From Apophysomyces variabilis (lineage: Eukaryota > Mucoromycota > Mucoromycetes > Mucorales > Mucoraceae): a stretch of DNA of 64,000 nt. This document shows, in pieces, positions 11,710 through 23,245 of this stretch; position 1 is the first letter of the stretch; each line of letters begins with the position of its first letter. The stretch lies in contig MZZL01000380.1 in NCBI GenBank assembly GCA_002749535.1, forward strand, positions 496,001-560,000, read 5' to 3'. The notes under the pieces were generated by a model. It was not told the origin of the DNA. It worked only from the letters and a program-made list of their open reading frames with translations, and searched no databases. Position numbers and translations under genes: made by a program.

Positions 11710-12101
11710 ATGTCTACAAACCACTCTGGAGTGACCTCCGATTCACTGAAGGTTGCCATTAATGAACGTCTGGAGGCCGAGCACGTAGTATGTGAATTCA
11801 ACGTGGGAAATTAGCATTGTTGTATAACATGCAGGATCTTGACAACTAGGAGGTTGTCGACCTCTCGTCCGGTTGCGGTCAAATGTACGAAGTCGTTATC
11901 GTGTCTGGTCTCTTCCGTGATAAACGAACGTTACTCCGTCACAAACTAGTGAACGAAAAGCTCAAGGAGGAAATTGGCAAACTCCACGCGTTTTCTCAAG
12001 TAAGTCAAGGGAAATCCTACTCTATCCGTATCGTATGCTAATCGATTTGTCAGAAAACTTACACTCCTGAGGAATGGGAAAAGAAAAAGCAAGAGCAGTA
12101 A
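11710..12101 (+). CDS. BolA-like protein (BOL2/Fra2 type)
   Basis: Small partner of monothiol glutaredoxins in Fe-S trafficking and iron signalling. Exons 11710-11787, 11850-11999 and 12054-12101 keep phase 0 throughout and give 91 residues, normal for the family. The start [20 protein letters not shown] leads into [16 protein letters not shown], the RHKLVNEKL segment with the conserved invariant His, [11 protein letters not shown], and a charged tail ending [10 protein letters not shown]. These are the expected BolA landmarks. No presequence is seen, so a cytosolic or nuclear BOL2/Fra2 role is more likely than mitochondrial Bol1/Bol3; that part is inference. Confidence 0.95.
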
Positions 12102-12609
12102 TAAGGAATTTATTGTTGGCATGTCTTGCAAAATAAAAAAAAAATGCAGAAAAAATGATTGTTTCTTTCACGAATCTCGATCTATTCAGAAGTGAATGCT
12201 CTTTGAAAAGATGGCACGAGGATGACATGTTGACCAGCCGAAAATGGGATAACTATTTTGGAGCACAGCGTGGCATAAAAATATCACTTCTGGTTAACAA
12301 GGTCATTTTAGGAGAACTTGTAGCCTATCAGCATGGATTCTATTAGAAATAGCAGAGTTACAATCAGGAAGAAGGGATGGGAGGATCGACTATCCCTGTA
12401 TTTTATTTTTTCGGGCAACTGCGGTCAGGAACTTGTCATACTGAGGAAAAACATTGTTTCTATCCTCAAGAGACATTTCAATCTATGCACGATCCTTCGT
12501 CTCACTTAATTTGATAAGCTACATGCGAAGACCTTAGATTCATTCAGGATCAACCGAAAAGGCCGCTTAATAACTCTTTCTTTTCCTCGCTTATCCTTCT
12601 CTAGCAAAC
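12102..12609. other. spacer, nothing recognised
   Basis: 3' flank of the BolA gene and promoter of the membrane-protein gene. T/C-rich tracts appear at about 12575-12603, just before the next ATG. Confidence 0.4.
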
Positions 12610-13634
12610 ATGGAACAAACAACACTAGAGTCCCTATGGGATGGTGTGGAAAACGCTTTCTATGGTTTGCGTCTGGTGATCAAGAACAAGAGCATCTACA
12701 CTGGTCGCTTCTTGTGGATCTTTTGTTCCCTTTTCCTTCTGTCAATTCTTCTTCTATGTACGATTCAAGCCATCTTGATTGTTCCTGTATTTACGTTGCA
12801 GATGTTCTTGTGGTTTATATCCGGTGACACGATTAATGACGCCAGTCAAACGCTTGCTGGTGTTATGCAAATCGTACGTGAGATTCTGTCTTATTTTCCA
12901 TTCATGGCGCTATTGTTCATGCGCTATGCATATCCGAAACCCTTGGACGATATTTTCATGGAGTCTTTAAGATTCGTGGACAGATGTCATCCTGGACGAC
13001 CACCTTACGCGGAAGTGCTGTCAAGAGAAAGATTTCGCAGCAATTATTGGAAGAGTGCCGATGACTTCTCTAAGGGTGTACGTGCAAAAGTTAGGCTCTT
13101 TATACTGGGAGTCTTCGTACTTCTCGCGTCAGGGTTGCCGAAAGTAGGGCCTTTGGTGCTTCCAATCGCAGGTAAAATAAATTATTTGGAGCACAACGTA
13201 GATTAAGTATATCTTGAATAGGTGCTTACGCTAGTTTCCATTCGCTTGGAAACAAGCAGGGCATTGTGATAGGTGCCTGCTTCTTTTTCATTTCACATCA
13301 TACTGCGATGAAGCTATTACATGCCTTGGTGGTGATGCGCGCTTTGATGCGTCAAATGTTTGATCCCTATTTTGCACGTATGGATATGAACCGCATCGAT
13401 CGACGACGATGGCTTCAGCGACGGAAGGAGCTTCTTTTTGCATTTTCGGCCCTGACATACTTTCTAACACATATTCCGTATATCGCTTTTATTGGTTACG
13501 GAATTTCACAAGCGACGGCCGCATACATGCTAACGACAGTGGTTGATCCTCCACAACCATTGTCAAAGCTTGGCAAACAAACAGTGGACGAATTATCGGT
13601 CAGTGAATCCGAAATGGATAGGAAAACTAGATGA
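12610..13634 (+). CDS. multi-pass membrane protein, possibly RRT8/LDS-like
   Basis: Two exons (12610-13171 and 13222-13634; phase 1 join) encode 324 residues. Hydrophobic segments lie at about 35-58, 60-78, 93-110, 163-185, 210-230 and 273-300. The protein begins MEQTTLESLWDGVENAFYGL and carries the loop RFVDRCHPGRPPYAEVLSRE between membrane pairs. The layout recalls fungal RRT8/LDS1/LDS2 lipid-droplet and spore-wall proteins and the wider EI24-like group; I base this on general resemblance only. There is no cleavable signal peptide. The hydrophilic C-terminus ends SVSESEMDRKTR. It is convergent with the HEI10 gene. Confidence 0.7.
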
Positions 13635-14265
13635 CTTTAAAGCAATCTAGGAGTAATAAATCGTTATTGATAGTGCGATGAAATCAATTCATTGTAATCA
13701 TCCATCTATGCGTTGCATAAGAAGAAGCTATCATATACGTACAAACACGACTCAAAGTTAAGCAGTTGATATTCAGCTGCAGTTTCTTTATTTCCGACCA
13801 TTAAGCATTTCTTGTAGATGCTTCCATTTATACATTGTGGGTGGTATCCTTGAAAAAGCAAGCATTAGATGTATTGTTATAAGAGGGGCTTTGTCTGACT
13901 GTTTAAAGACTGGAAGGAATGAAGCAACTCTGCTTGTGTTCATAGAACGAAACGAAAATACGTCCTCAATATGTTCGTGCCTTATGCGCGTCTGCGCACA
14001 AAGGAAAAAGGGCCTTGAACTTATGTACTCTACGTCATGGATTAAATGAGTATCTGGAACGCGCTTGGAACATATCATAACAGTATCTCCAACCAAGTAT
14101 GGAACTGTTTGATGCCATATATACATAAACCGTGAAAGCATAGACTCGTGATGCCAACTACACCTGGTCAGCATGCCTATCGTCGGAATGGGGTCCGATC
14201 TCCTGCAGGGGCTTACATTGCTAACAAAGGCTAGTATCATTTTCACACACTGAAATATTTTCTAA
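13635..14265. other. spacer with an unassigned minus-strand frame
   Basis: Lies between two convergent genes. A 152-codon frame at 13788-14246 (-) starts 20 bases after the HEI10 stop and includes VPYLVGDTVMICSKRVPD. It has no family I recognise and could be chance or an alternative 3' exon. Confidence 0.3.
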
Positions 14266-15825
14266 CTACAAATATGTGCGCGGAGTTGGGGCTGCCCACT
14301 TCTTCTGTGCTGTGGACACGTTGGACGAACGTCTCGGAATTGAAGAACGTATCGACAATGGCGGGGAATCCACACTGATGCTGGGGTCACTTTTTTCATC
14401 CAATGCACCGCTTACTGAATGGGCTTGTCGTCGTTGATGAGTAGCTGAATAATATGGGCCGTGGGTTAGACGTTATTACATTCATTCAAACTACCAGGGA
14501 TGTGTCTCTTCTTGTAGTGTGTATTACTCGGACGACTCTGATACTGCAGGTCCGTCCCTGCTTCTGTGTTACTTGGATTGCAAGACGTTTCTTTCGGCTA
14601 AACAGAACGTGCCACAAGACTATCAGCAGAGTAATCGGGTCTCTCTCTTTTTCCTTACCGTAACCGTAGGTTCTCTTTTTTGGGACCGACTAGGCTGTCT
14701 TTTCTCTTGTATTTTTACAGGTATTACCGGAAACTCGGACGGGTTCATCATGGATTCGCAGCTCCACTCCCCAGGTGAGCGTTCATGTTCCATAAACGGC
14801 ACTGCATATGAATCCGAACTTTCTTGCATCCCCAAGGGCATGAGCAGGCCAAGTTGCTGATGGAGAGGAGATTGTAAACTTGTTGTTATATTTCTTTGTT
14901 TGAGTTTTTCATAGATGGTCTGTTGGGCAACATGTCATAATGGCACGAGTCAAAAAATGTTGGTACCTGCAACTTTTGAAATTGTTTCGTCTTCTCCTGT
15001 AAACGCATCTGCAAATCATTAATATGTCGTAGCCCTAATTCCTGATCCCGCATAAGAGCTGATGGTCAATAAGGATCGTGACTATATGTATCAATTGCTA
15101 AGTATATCTATCACTGCATTGCAGACCTGCATTCTTTTCCTTCTCCGCTGAATTAAGGTAAGTATTTCCGAATCAACTGTGTCCTTCGTACCTTTCACGG
15201 CTCGGTTTGTATCACGCACCACATCACGCAACTGTTCCTGGAGCATGCTGCATTTGCTCTCTAACCTTTTGTTTAGCAAACTTCTAAAATATAGTTCTTG
15301 GGTTGTTTGATAATAATAAAATGCGATCGCGCGATGACATATGTCCATAATGACATCGGGTTTTAGACCAGCGAGTATTGACTATAGAATTTAGAACTTT
15401 CTATCCTAGGTAAAATCAGAAGGGAGGTTTACAAACCGACTTATATTCTTCGGATGGATTAAGTTCCGTCAGTACAATATCCTCGCTGGATTAACGTAGG
15501 TAAGCAAAAGATTGATTGAAAAATATTGTTTTGGTTTACTTTTGAGGCAAGCTCATTTCGCAAGCAGGACACACAAGTGCTTGTGAAAATGATCGATCGG
15601 CACAACTGACACAGAATATATCTTCATAGATTATCAGATGCGAGACAGTGGCAGGAAGAGACTTTTGTCTTATGATTACGAGAGCAAGAGGTGACGCATG
15701 CCTGATGGAAGCGTGGGATTTACAAGCTTTTCAATACGAACCTTTCACAATACCTTTGTCTCAAATGCTAACGGCTTTCTACATTGTATTATATTACAAT
15801 GGATCCCAGTTTCTTTTTCTGTCAT
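14266..15825 (-). CDS. HEI10: HEI10/CCNB1IP1-type meiotic RING E3 ligase
   Basis: HEI10 proteins are SUMO/ubiquitin ligases that mark meiotic crossover sites. Nine exons, 5' to 3': 15754-15825, 15680-15701, 15540-15621, 15437-15485, 15127-15381, 14967-15041, 14728-14919, 14495-14597, 14266-14444. They sum to 1029 nt (342 residues) with every junction in phase. The RING is complete: HCNIIQCRKPL, then CVTSCSHIFCVSCADRSF, then LVCPACEMSL. The second exon is only 22 nt and encodes the middle of the RING. After it come TELNPSEEYKSSILAGLKPD and ICHRAIAFYYYQTTQE, matching the invariant block after the RING in animal and plant HEI10, then a coiled coil (residues about 95-210) with QFQKLQTIYEKLKQRNI. 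The C-terminus is Ser-rich and basic. An intact gene argues for meiotic capacity. Confidence 0.92.
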
Positions 15826-17298
15826 GGTCAACGATGGTCTGACCTAGATGAAGTGCGGAAAACCAAAATACAAAGGCACTGACATCATCAGCATCACGTC
15901 GGCCATCATGCATGATCTTTCCACGTTTGTTTACGATTAGTTCGTTGGTTTGTTTCTGCTTACACCAAAGGTACACTACTTGTTGACAAAGTGGATTCCT
16001 GCTGATCTCCGCCAGTTCTTGTTATAAACTACTCTCCATTAAAAACTAGTTTGTCGGGAATTTATGCTACATTTTCTAGTTGATCGGAGACCTGGGTTCC
16101 CAGCGTACTACTTTTTACTTGATGAAGAATAGTCCATCAAGAACTGCTTCTCGCAGTTTGTTTTACGCATGGAAAGTGGCTAAGGAAACAACGTATATAT
16201 CCAGTGAGGACACAGTTACGTTCGTCGCAGTGTTTTCCTAATGTACGCTCAGTCATTCATCGAACGGGCCCTCGAGAAATCAATGCAGGGTTAAAACCTG
16301 TTCCATAGCATAGATTACATAAAAGGAAAGTTCAGCACCACAGCCTTCTTTTGACAGGTGGTTTGCGGAAAACAAATATATTACTCCTAATTATTGTTCA
16401 AAGCGTATAATTTTCCAAATGATCGATTACCGGTGACAGCGACTGACCATCTCTTCTCCGCTTCTTGTTCTCTGCACAGCAATAACTGCAGAGGCTCACT
16501 GCTATTGTTTGTTTCATCTATGGTTGGTCTCAGCAAGATATGGCAAGAGATGCATTCCATTCTTGGGACCTAGGTAGTTTTGTTTGTTAATTATAATCAC
16601 ATGCCGAATTTTATTACGAGCTTATATGTAGAAGTATATGTAGCAATATTACGCCTATACACATTGGACAATTTAACCAGTATGTCCATTTATCAGAGAA
16701 CAACATTGTGGTAAGTTCTTTTAGACTCTGTAGTTCATCAGATCCATTGTATTGCTTAAGCTAGCATGCTAAGAAAGGGTGATCTGGGCATTTCCGCCCT
16801 TCACACTGACGCAGTTTGCTGCATTTGTTTTGATGTCTTATGCCATAGGTTTCCTTAGGTGTAGTCACATGAGAAAATCTTTTGTAAGGATGCATGAGGG
16901 GAAGAAGTTCGTTTATTTTCTGTGGATAAGGCTCCAGGCTTTTCCACTAGGCTGAGCTGAGTTTTTGAATACTAAGGATACCCGTGAACTTCAAGGTGCC
17001 GACCCGCGGACAGTGTGATAATGATGTCATGTTCATTTCTAATTTAGGACAGCTTCTGAGTTTTGTGCTCCCCCGCACACACAAAATCCTCGCCTCTTTT
17101 CCCGCTTATTCCATTGTTCAGCTTTTTACCTCGTTCTTTTTGCATCCCCAAGAAAGCACTGTGCTTCAGAGGTTCATATACTTTTGTCTGTAATAACATC
17201 ATATATCAAAACAAATTCAAACAAAGTGAAGTCATCCTCGCTGCCGGATCACTTGCAAACCCAAATCTACCAAAGAATCTACATAGCTGCCTTGACCC
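15826..17298. other. 1.5-kb spacer, nothing recognised
   Basis: Divergent interval between HEI10 (-) and the kinase gene (+). No conserved reading frame, tRNA or repeat was found; the last ~250 bases are C/T-rich and probably kinase promoter and leader. Confidence 0.4.
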
Positions 17299-19330
17299 AT
17301 GTCAGTCTTCAGCCAAATTAAGAACTTCATACGCAGTGGCAAAAGTGCATCCGGTGGGGACAGCTTATCTACCTCTTCCCAGCGTAAAGCAAAGAAATAT
17401 GAAGCTGTCGCTCGGATTGTAGAAGAAGAAAACATAGCCAAACAACGCTTGCCTACCTACGATGGACTGGAGCGCTACAAACTGATCGCCAAACTTGGAG
17501 AGTAAGCTAAAGTAGACCAAGTACAAACGATTGCTGATATGTTTCTATGATTAGTGGTGCATTTTCTAACGTATTCAAGGCCATTAATATGGAAAACAAC
17601 GAAAAAGTAGCCGTAAAAGTAGTGCGCAAGTACGAACTGAACCAGCAACAAGTAAATAGAGTTATTTTTGGGAAATCCATCTAACCATTTTAAAACAGAA
17701 AGCCAGTGTGTTAAAAGAAGTGCAGATTATGCGGACTCTGAACCACCCTTCCATTGTCCAGTTAAAGAACTTTATAGAGACCAAGGAGGTAGGTAGCTGA
17801 GCAAGCGGTGTCAAGATCAACTAAAATCTTTGCTCGCTTTCCAGTATTATTTCTTAGTTCTTGAGCTTTGCGAAGGAGGAGAACTTTTCCATCAGATAGT
17901 CCGTTTGACTTATTTTTCTGAAGACCTTGCCCGGCATTGTGTGCGACATGTTGCAGAAGGCATCCGTTATCTGCACGAAGAAAAAGGCGTTGTTCACAGG
18001 TAAAGTTTTCAAAGTACTGTAACTTCATTACTCAAGGGATAAATTTGATTAACAGAGACATTAAACCCGAGAATTTATTGTTCGAGCCTATTCCCTTCAT
18101 GAAACGTAAGACCCCCTTACCTCCACAGCAACCGTATGATGAGCCTAAGGAGGATGAGGGAGAGTTTGTCGAAGGCTTAGGTGGGGGCGGTATTGGCCAA
18201 GTTAAGCTCGCCGATTTTGGTCTATCAAAAGTCGTATGGGATTCGCATACGATGACGCCTTGTGGTACTGTTGGATATACAGCACCTGAGATTGTGAAGG
18301 ACGAACGATATTCGAAATCAGTAGACATGTGGGCTCTTGGATGTGTCTTATACACCTTACTTTCCGGATTTCCCCCGTTCTATGACGAGAGTATCAAGGA
18401 TCTTACAGAAAAAGTAGCGCAAGGTCATTATACATTTTTGAGCCCGTGGTGGGATACTATATCCGAAGAAGCGAAGGATCTGGTTTCACATTTGCTATGC
18501 GTTGATCCTGAAGAGCGTTATACCATTGATCAGTTCTTAAAGCATCCATGGATGCTGAAGAAAGTAATTATTCCATTTACACAGTTTATCCTATTTTAAC
18601 ATCATATTTGTAGAAGTCCCCTGACATCGACAAAGAAAATATACCAGTAGATGAGATCTCTGAAAAGATCTTGGATACGTCAGAAGAAATAGTGTTATCT
18701 GAAGCTGAACAATTTAAGAAGAAGGTCCAAGAAAATACGATGGAACCGGAACAAAATACAGACGAAACGAAGACGCCAACAGCGGAACGTCGGCGTGATA
18801 TTTTTTCGGGAATCACATCAATGAAAGAGTGTTTTGATGTGTCTTACGCGGTTCATCGAATGGCTGAGGAACGTGCACGTCGCAAGAATTTCCGTCGAGC
18901 CCAAGACGGAAAAGATAATCGCAAACCTAATCAAATATTTTTGAACGCCATAAATAAGGGAGACTCCGAATCTGAGGATGACGACGAAAACGATACCAGT
19001 TTGGAAAGCGACCTTACCGCAGATGAGACGTCCTCCAGTTCCCATAGCGCCAACGACGATGAACACGACCAGGGCATAGAGACTTTGCGAAGAAACCTTG
19101 ATAACACTTCATTGAACCATGACAAACCAAACATGATGCTGCAGCAGTTACAGCGCGATCGTCTTGCACAGCGGATCAAACAACGAGATTCACCTACCGA
19201 GCATCGACAGAAATCGCGAAAACCAAAAGCAGTATTTGAACTGAATATGGATAATTCAACGCTGCTAGGAAGAAGGAAGAACCAAAACAAAACAGATGCT
19301 CCGCTGGTTCGGACATCTATCGATATCTGA
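17299..19330 (+). CDS. RCK/Srk1-type MAPK-activated Ser/Thr kinase
   Basis: Stress-responsive kinase of the group of yeast RCK1/RCK2 and fission yeast Srk1, which act below the Hog1/Sty1 MAPK. Exons: 17299-17501, 17555-17651, 17699-17788, 17845-17999, 18056-18563, 18614-19330; 589 residues. The Gly loop is LGDGAFSNVF (about 66-75), the ATP lysine is in VAVKVV, the catalytic loop [18 protein letters not shown] has its Arg codon split by an intron, then [18 protein letters not shown] and HPWMLK (about 345). The insert between the catalytic loop and DFG ([11 protein letters not shown]) is a hallmark of this subfamily. Residues 352-589 form an acidic, Ser-rich regulatory tail with basic patches. 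All catalytic residues are present. The N-terminal 60 residues are basic and kinase-unrelated. Confidence 0.95.
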
Positions 19331-20833
19331 GTGTTTTCTCCCCATCCAACTACTTTCCTACACGTATACACCCATATTGCTCCATATATCATCATTATTT
19401 CCGTGGCCAACCTCCCATATCCCCCATTTCAGATCTTATAAATCCGTCAGAGTAATATCTTCTCATTGTTTACGTAAATTACATAACCGAAATACACTTG
19501 CTCCTATCTTAAACAGCTCCAATCCACGGAGAACTTATGGTTAAAGTACATATAGTGTTTTATTGGTCTTGCTCTACATGGTCTGAACCTTTTTGTCATT
19601 GTCCGTATAAACTTGGCGCATTTCCTTCTCTTTACTTTCTTTAAGATTTCTTAACCGTGATGTATACCAAGACACTGAAACTGAGAGGTTTTTGCAAAGT
19701 AATTTGTCGCTTAAAAGTACTTGTGTGCCAGCGAATAGGATATCATTGCGTTGACAGAGAAATAAGTAGCTGCGCTTTTACTGCACAAAGTCTAAGTCTT
19801 GCTAAGATCTCAGATGAGAATAACAATAATGTAGCATTATCTTATTAGCTTATGACAATGTTTATTTAAAAACCAACTAAGTGGATTAGAACGAGAAGAA
19901 GCGCTGGATTTATCACTGTGACTGTACTCATACAGTGTATATTCAATAAACAGCATCTACAGTAGAAACACCGTACTTGTCGAAACGGGTTAGCAGAAGG
20001 CGCACGAGGAATCAATTAGCGGACGTAGCAGCCTAGTGATTGCAATCATTTTTTACGTTTTGCATGACAGCACCTATGCAAAAGCCTTACAAAAAATGAG
20101 GTAACAGTAATCACATGCTTGCACCCGCAAGATATCATATGATGCTTGTTGAAATAAGACGTTTTTGGCGAGTGCTGGCGAGGCGTAATCTTTGCTGAAC
20201 GAAGTAAACAGACCGACAGTCATGCTTAGTTGTGTGGGCTGGGAGGAATATACTGGTAGTAAGGAATACTTCCTGCTTACCACACGATGCCTAAACTTGT
20301 GGTTATGTGCAGTACTGAACAGCGATGGCATGAATTCATTATTTGCCACCTACACAGCCAGGCATCGTTACACCAATTTCCAAGTTCATGCAAGTAAAAT
20401 ATGCTATAGCATTATTGCAGTAAATTTACCTGTCTCTAAGAGCATTATAGTCTATTTCATACAGATATATGTCATAATGAATTTAACAAGCTGATCTCAC
20501 AAGTGGCGAACACGACGTACGCACGGAAGACATCGAGTATTGGAAGACTTACATAGGATGTATCAGGCGTTCAGAATCCCGTTTGAAAAGACATCTAAAA
20601 CAAAGATCAGTTTAGCAACCTTGTGTTGATATTTTTATGGTGCTATATCTCTAAGCAATTGTAGGTCATCATTAAAACATTACGTTATTTATGCTCATCG
20701 CCATGTGTTTGTGAGGGTCGCACGGAAATTCGGAGTTCCAGTCACACTAGACAAAGCCACTGAGTACTTCTTCGAGAAAAGGGGTTCGGATATAGGTGCC
20801 ACTTACTCGCATTAAATGCCATTGAAGCCAAAC
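19331..20833. other. 1.5-kb spacer, nothing recognised
   Basis: AT-rich 3' flank of the kinase gene and promoter of the exonuclease gene. Frames up to 100 codons exist but show no motif or splice support. Confidence 0.4.
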
Positions 20834-22029
20834 ATGAAATCCAATACAGTTACTGCGTCATCGAATTGGAAAAAGTTATTACCTGTAAGGTGTTGCTTCT
20901 GCATTCAATATGTTGATGACTGACTTTTGTTATATAGACTATTAAATCGTCGAGTCCAAAACAGACCAGTAATAAGCGCAAATCAACCGATGCCGACAAT
21001 AAATCTCATACCAAGAAAAAAATAAAGGTTGAAGAGAGGTAAGGAACTACCTCAAGTGTTACGGACGCCATTGACTGAATGTTTAATTAGCGTGAAAACT
21101 GCGATACCTTCAAAAGACGATCTATGGTTTGGAGACGATATTGATGAAAAAGACCTGCAGCTGGCGTACAGCTCTGCTAAGGAATTGAAAAAAGAAGAGC
21201 GGGATAGGAAAAAGCAGCTAGTCAAAAAAATGAATGAAGTCAAAGGAAAAGATGCAAAGTAAGCAGCAATTAACAGCAGAAGAAGCAAAGGAAAAATGAC
21301 TGAATCGTCGTTTAATTTAGACTTGGAAAATATGTGGCTATTGATTGCGAAATGGTAGGCGTTGGCCCCACTGCGGAAGAATCGGCATTGGCCCGTGTGA
21401 GTCTAGTCAATTTCAATGGCGCAGTGCTCTTGGATACGTTTGTGAAACCACAAGAACGAGTAACAGATTATCGAACAAAAATAAGTGGCGTTCATGCGAA
21501 AGATTTGGTAAATGGTAAGGAACAATTCCAGATATAAGCATTGAAATCTTGTTTTTTAAACAATCATGTCTAGCTCCGACCTTCAAGGAAGTCCAACAAC
21601 AAGTGGCAGATATTATCAAAGATCGTATTCTGGTTGGCCATGCGGTTCACAATGATCTTCAGGCACTCATGCTAGACCACCCGAAGCTGTTGATCCGTGA
21701 TACACAACGCTATAAAGAATTTCGAAAATTAAGCCGTGGAAGGACACCAGGTTTAAAAATGCTAGTACAAAAAGTGCTGGAAGTTGATATCCAATCTGGA
21801 AGTCATTCTTCGGTAATATTGTAACACTTGTCAGAAGATATTTTGCTAAGCTGTTCTATTACAGGTGGAAGATGCACGATTTACGATGTTATTGTACCGA
21901 AAGGTCAAGGACAATTGGGAAAAGTCGTTCGGCGCTCGTTCTGGATTACAAATGAAGAAGTTGGCGATAAAAGAAAAGAAGAGGAAGTACAAGATTGTAA
22001 GCGAAAAGGAAGATGAACATACGTCATGA
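20834..22029 (+). CDS. REX4: REX4-type 3'-5' RNA exonuclease
   Basis: DEDD-family exonuclease linked to ribosomal RNA processing in yeast. Exons 20834-20884, 20938-21038, 21091-21258, 21321-21514, 21574-21812, 21865-22029 give 305 residues. The N-terminal ~80 residues are Lys-rich (KKKIKVEE) and likely nuclear/nucleolar. The catalytic core begins [13 protein letters not shown] (first Asp and Glu), continues [12 protein letters not shown], then [13 protein letters not shown] (second Asp) and [14 protein letters not shown] (final Asp with its exonuclease motif). All four acidic residues and the general-base His (HSSVEDA) are present. The C-terminus is basic. It is followed 157 bp later by the ING gene on the same strand. 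Confidence 0.93.
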
Positions 22030-22185
22030 GTGACTGGTTTGAAATGGACAACTGTTAAATTCGGTAGACGAATCAAGGGACCTTCCTTTCCTTTTTTTTT
22101 TCCTGTCGTTCCCAACCAAACCTTAACATACATTAAAACTCACGATTTTGCACGACCGACATTGATATATATATGTATATACCCA

Positions 22186-23245
22186 ATGAGCGTATCTGTT
22201 GCTGATATTTTTGAAGACTATGTTGAGAGTAAGATATCATATATGAGATCACTATATTTGGTTTCTTACCGATACAAAAAAAAAAAAAGGTCTACAAAAT
22301 TTACCTGCGGAGGTTGATCAGAACATGCATGAACTTCGTAGGATGGATGAAGATTTCCAACGTAAGAGACTAAACGATCTAGAAGAAAAGAGAAGAAAAT
22401 GGAAAAAACAGATTCATAACGGCAATTTCTGTACAATAAGGTCTTCGAGAATCGTATACTAAACATAGACGACACTATGTGAAACATCTCCGCACATCAC
22501 CCTCCACATCGTCCGTAAACTTGGTTGCATCTCGGCTTCAGCTCGAGAAAGATTACAAGTCTGCGGTACATAAACAAGAACAAAAAATAGAGTTGGCGCT
22601 ACGCATGTACGACCTCGTTTCGCGACACATTGAACGTATTGATTCACAAATGGCTAAGAGTGGGACGACGGATAGCTATTGGACTCAGAAAAAGACATCA
22701 TGGGATAACCCCGTCTCCACATCTTCGTCTCCTTGGCGTGGAGAGGGTAAGTTATGTTGATGTGGGGTCAATTATTAATCATACTTTGATAGTCTCGGCC
22801 AGGAAGCGCCCTTCTAACCCCATGCAGCAGAAAAGAAGGTAGATTCCCATCAAACCATTTTCCATTTTGCTAATAATCGTTGTAAAAGCAGGTCACGCCC
22901 CAACCCACCCGCTGCCCATGCACCTTTTGTGGATGTGGATATCGATCCGAATGAACCAACCTACTGCTACTGCAATCAGGTGTCATTTGGAGACATGGTT
23001 GCTTGCGATGGAGAGAATGTAAGATAGTTATAGGCAAGTCTATTTCTTTTTTTCTCATGTAGTAGTGCGAGCGCGAGTGGTTTCATTACGCTTGCGTTGG
23101 ACTTGTTGAACCACCACCTGGAGAATGGTATTGTAACGATTGTATGGCTATGGATGGGATGTATCGTAAACGATTGAAACGGATCTTTACGGATGAAGAA
23201 GACAATGACGACGAAGAGGAAGAGGATAATGATGAAACATATTAG
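22186..23245 (+). CDS. ING-family PHD-finger protein (histone H3K4me reader)
   Basis: ING/Yng/Pho23-type subunit of histone acetyltransferase or deacetylase complexes. Exons 22186-22228, 22290-22361, 22441-22746, 22793-22838, 22892-23018, 23066-23245; 257 residues. The N-terminal ING helices start [20 protein letters not shown] and include [13 protein letters not shown] and [18 protein letters not shown] 46-nt exon adds a basic [12 protein letters not shown] segment. The PHD finger (about 190-235) reads [16 protein letters not shown], then [13 protein letters not shown] and GEWYCNDC: the full C4HC3 set plus the Tyr and Trp of the methyl-lysine cage. The tail is very acidic ([14 protein letters not shown]). 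Which complex it joins cannot be read from sequence. The last intron ends at the second of two tandem AGs; the first would add a stop. Confidence 0.93.

Noticed and set aside
13788..14246. 152-codon frame just after the HEI10 stop
   Set aside because: No motif, no splice support, and convergent position with the membrane-protein gene; kept only as a note in the spacer entry.
17063..17422. 119-codon plus-strand frame ahead of the kinase
   Set aside because: Overlaps the kinase start in another frame and has no motif; probably leader sequence.
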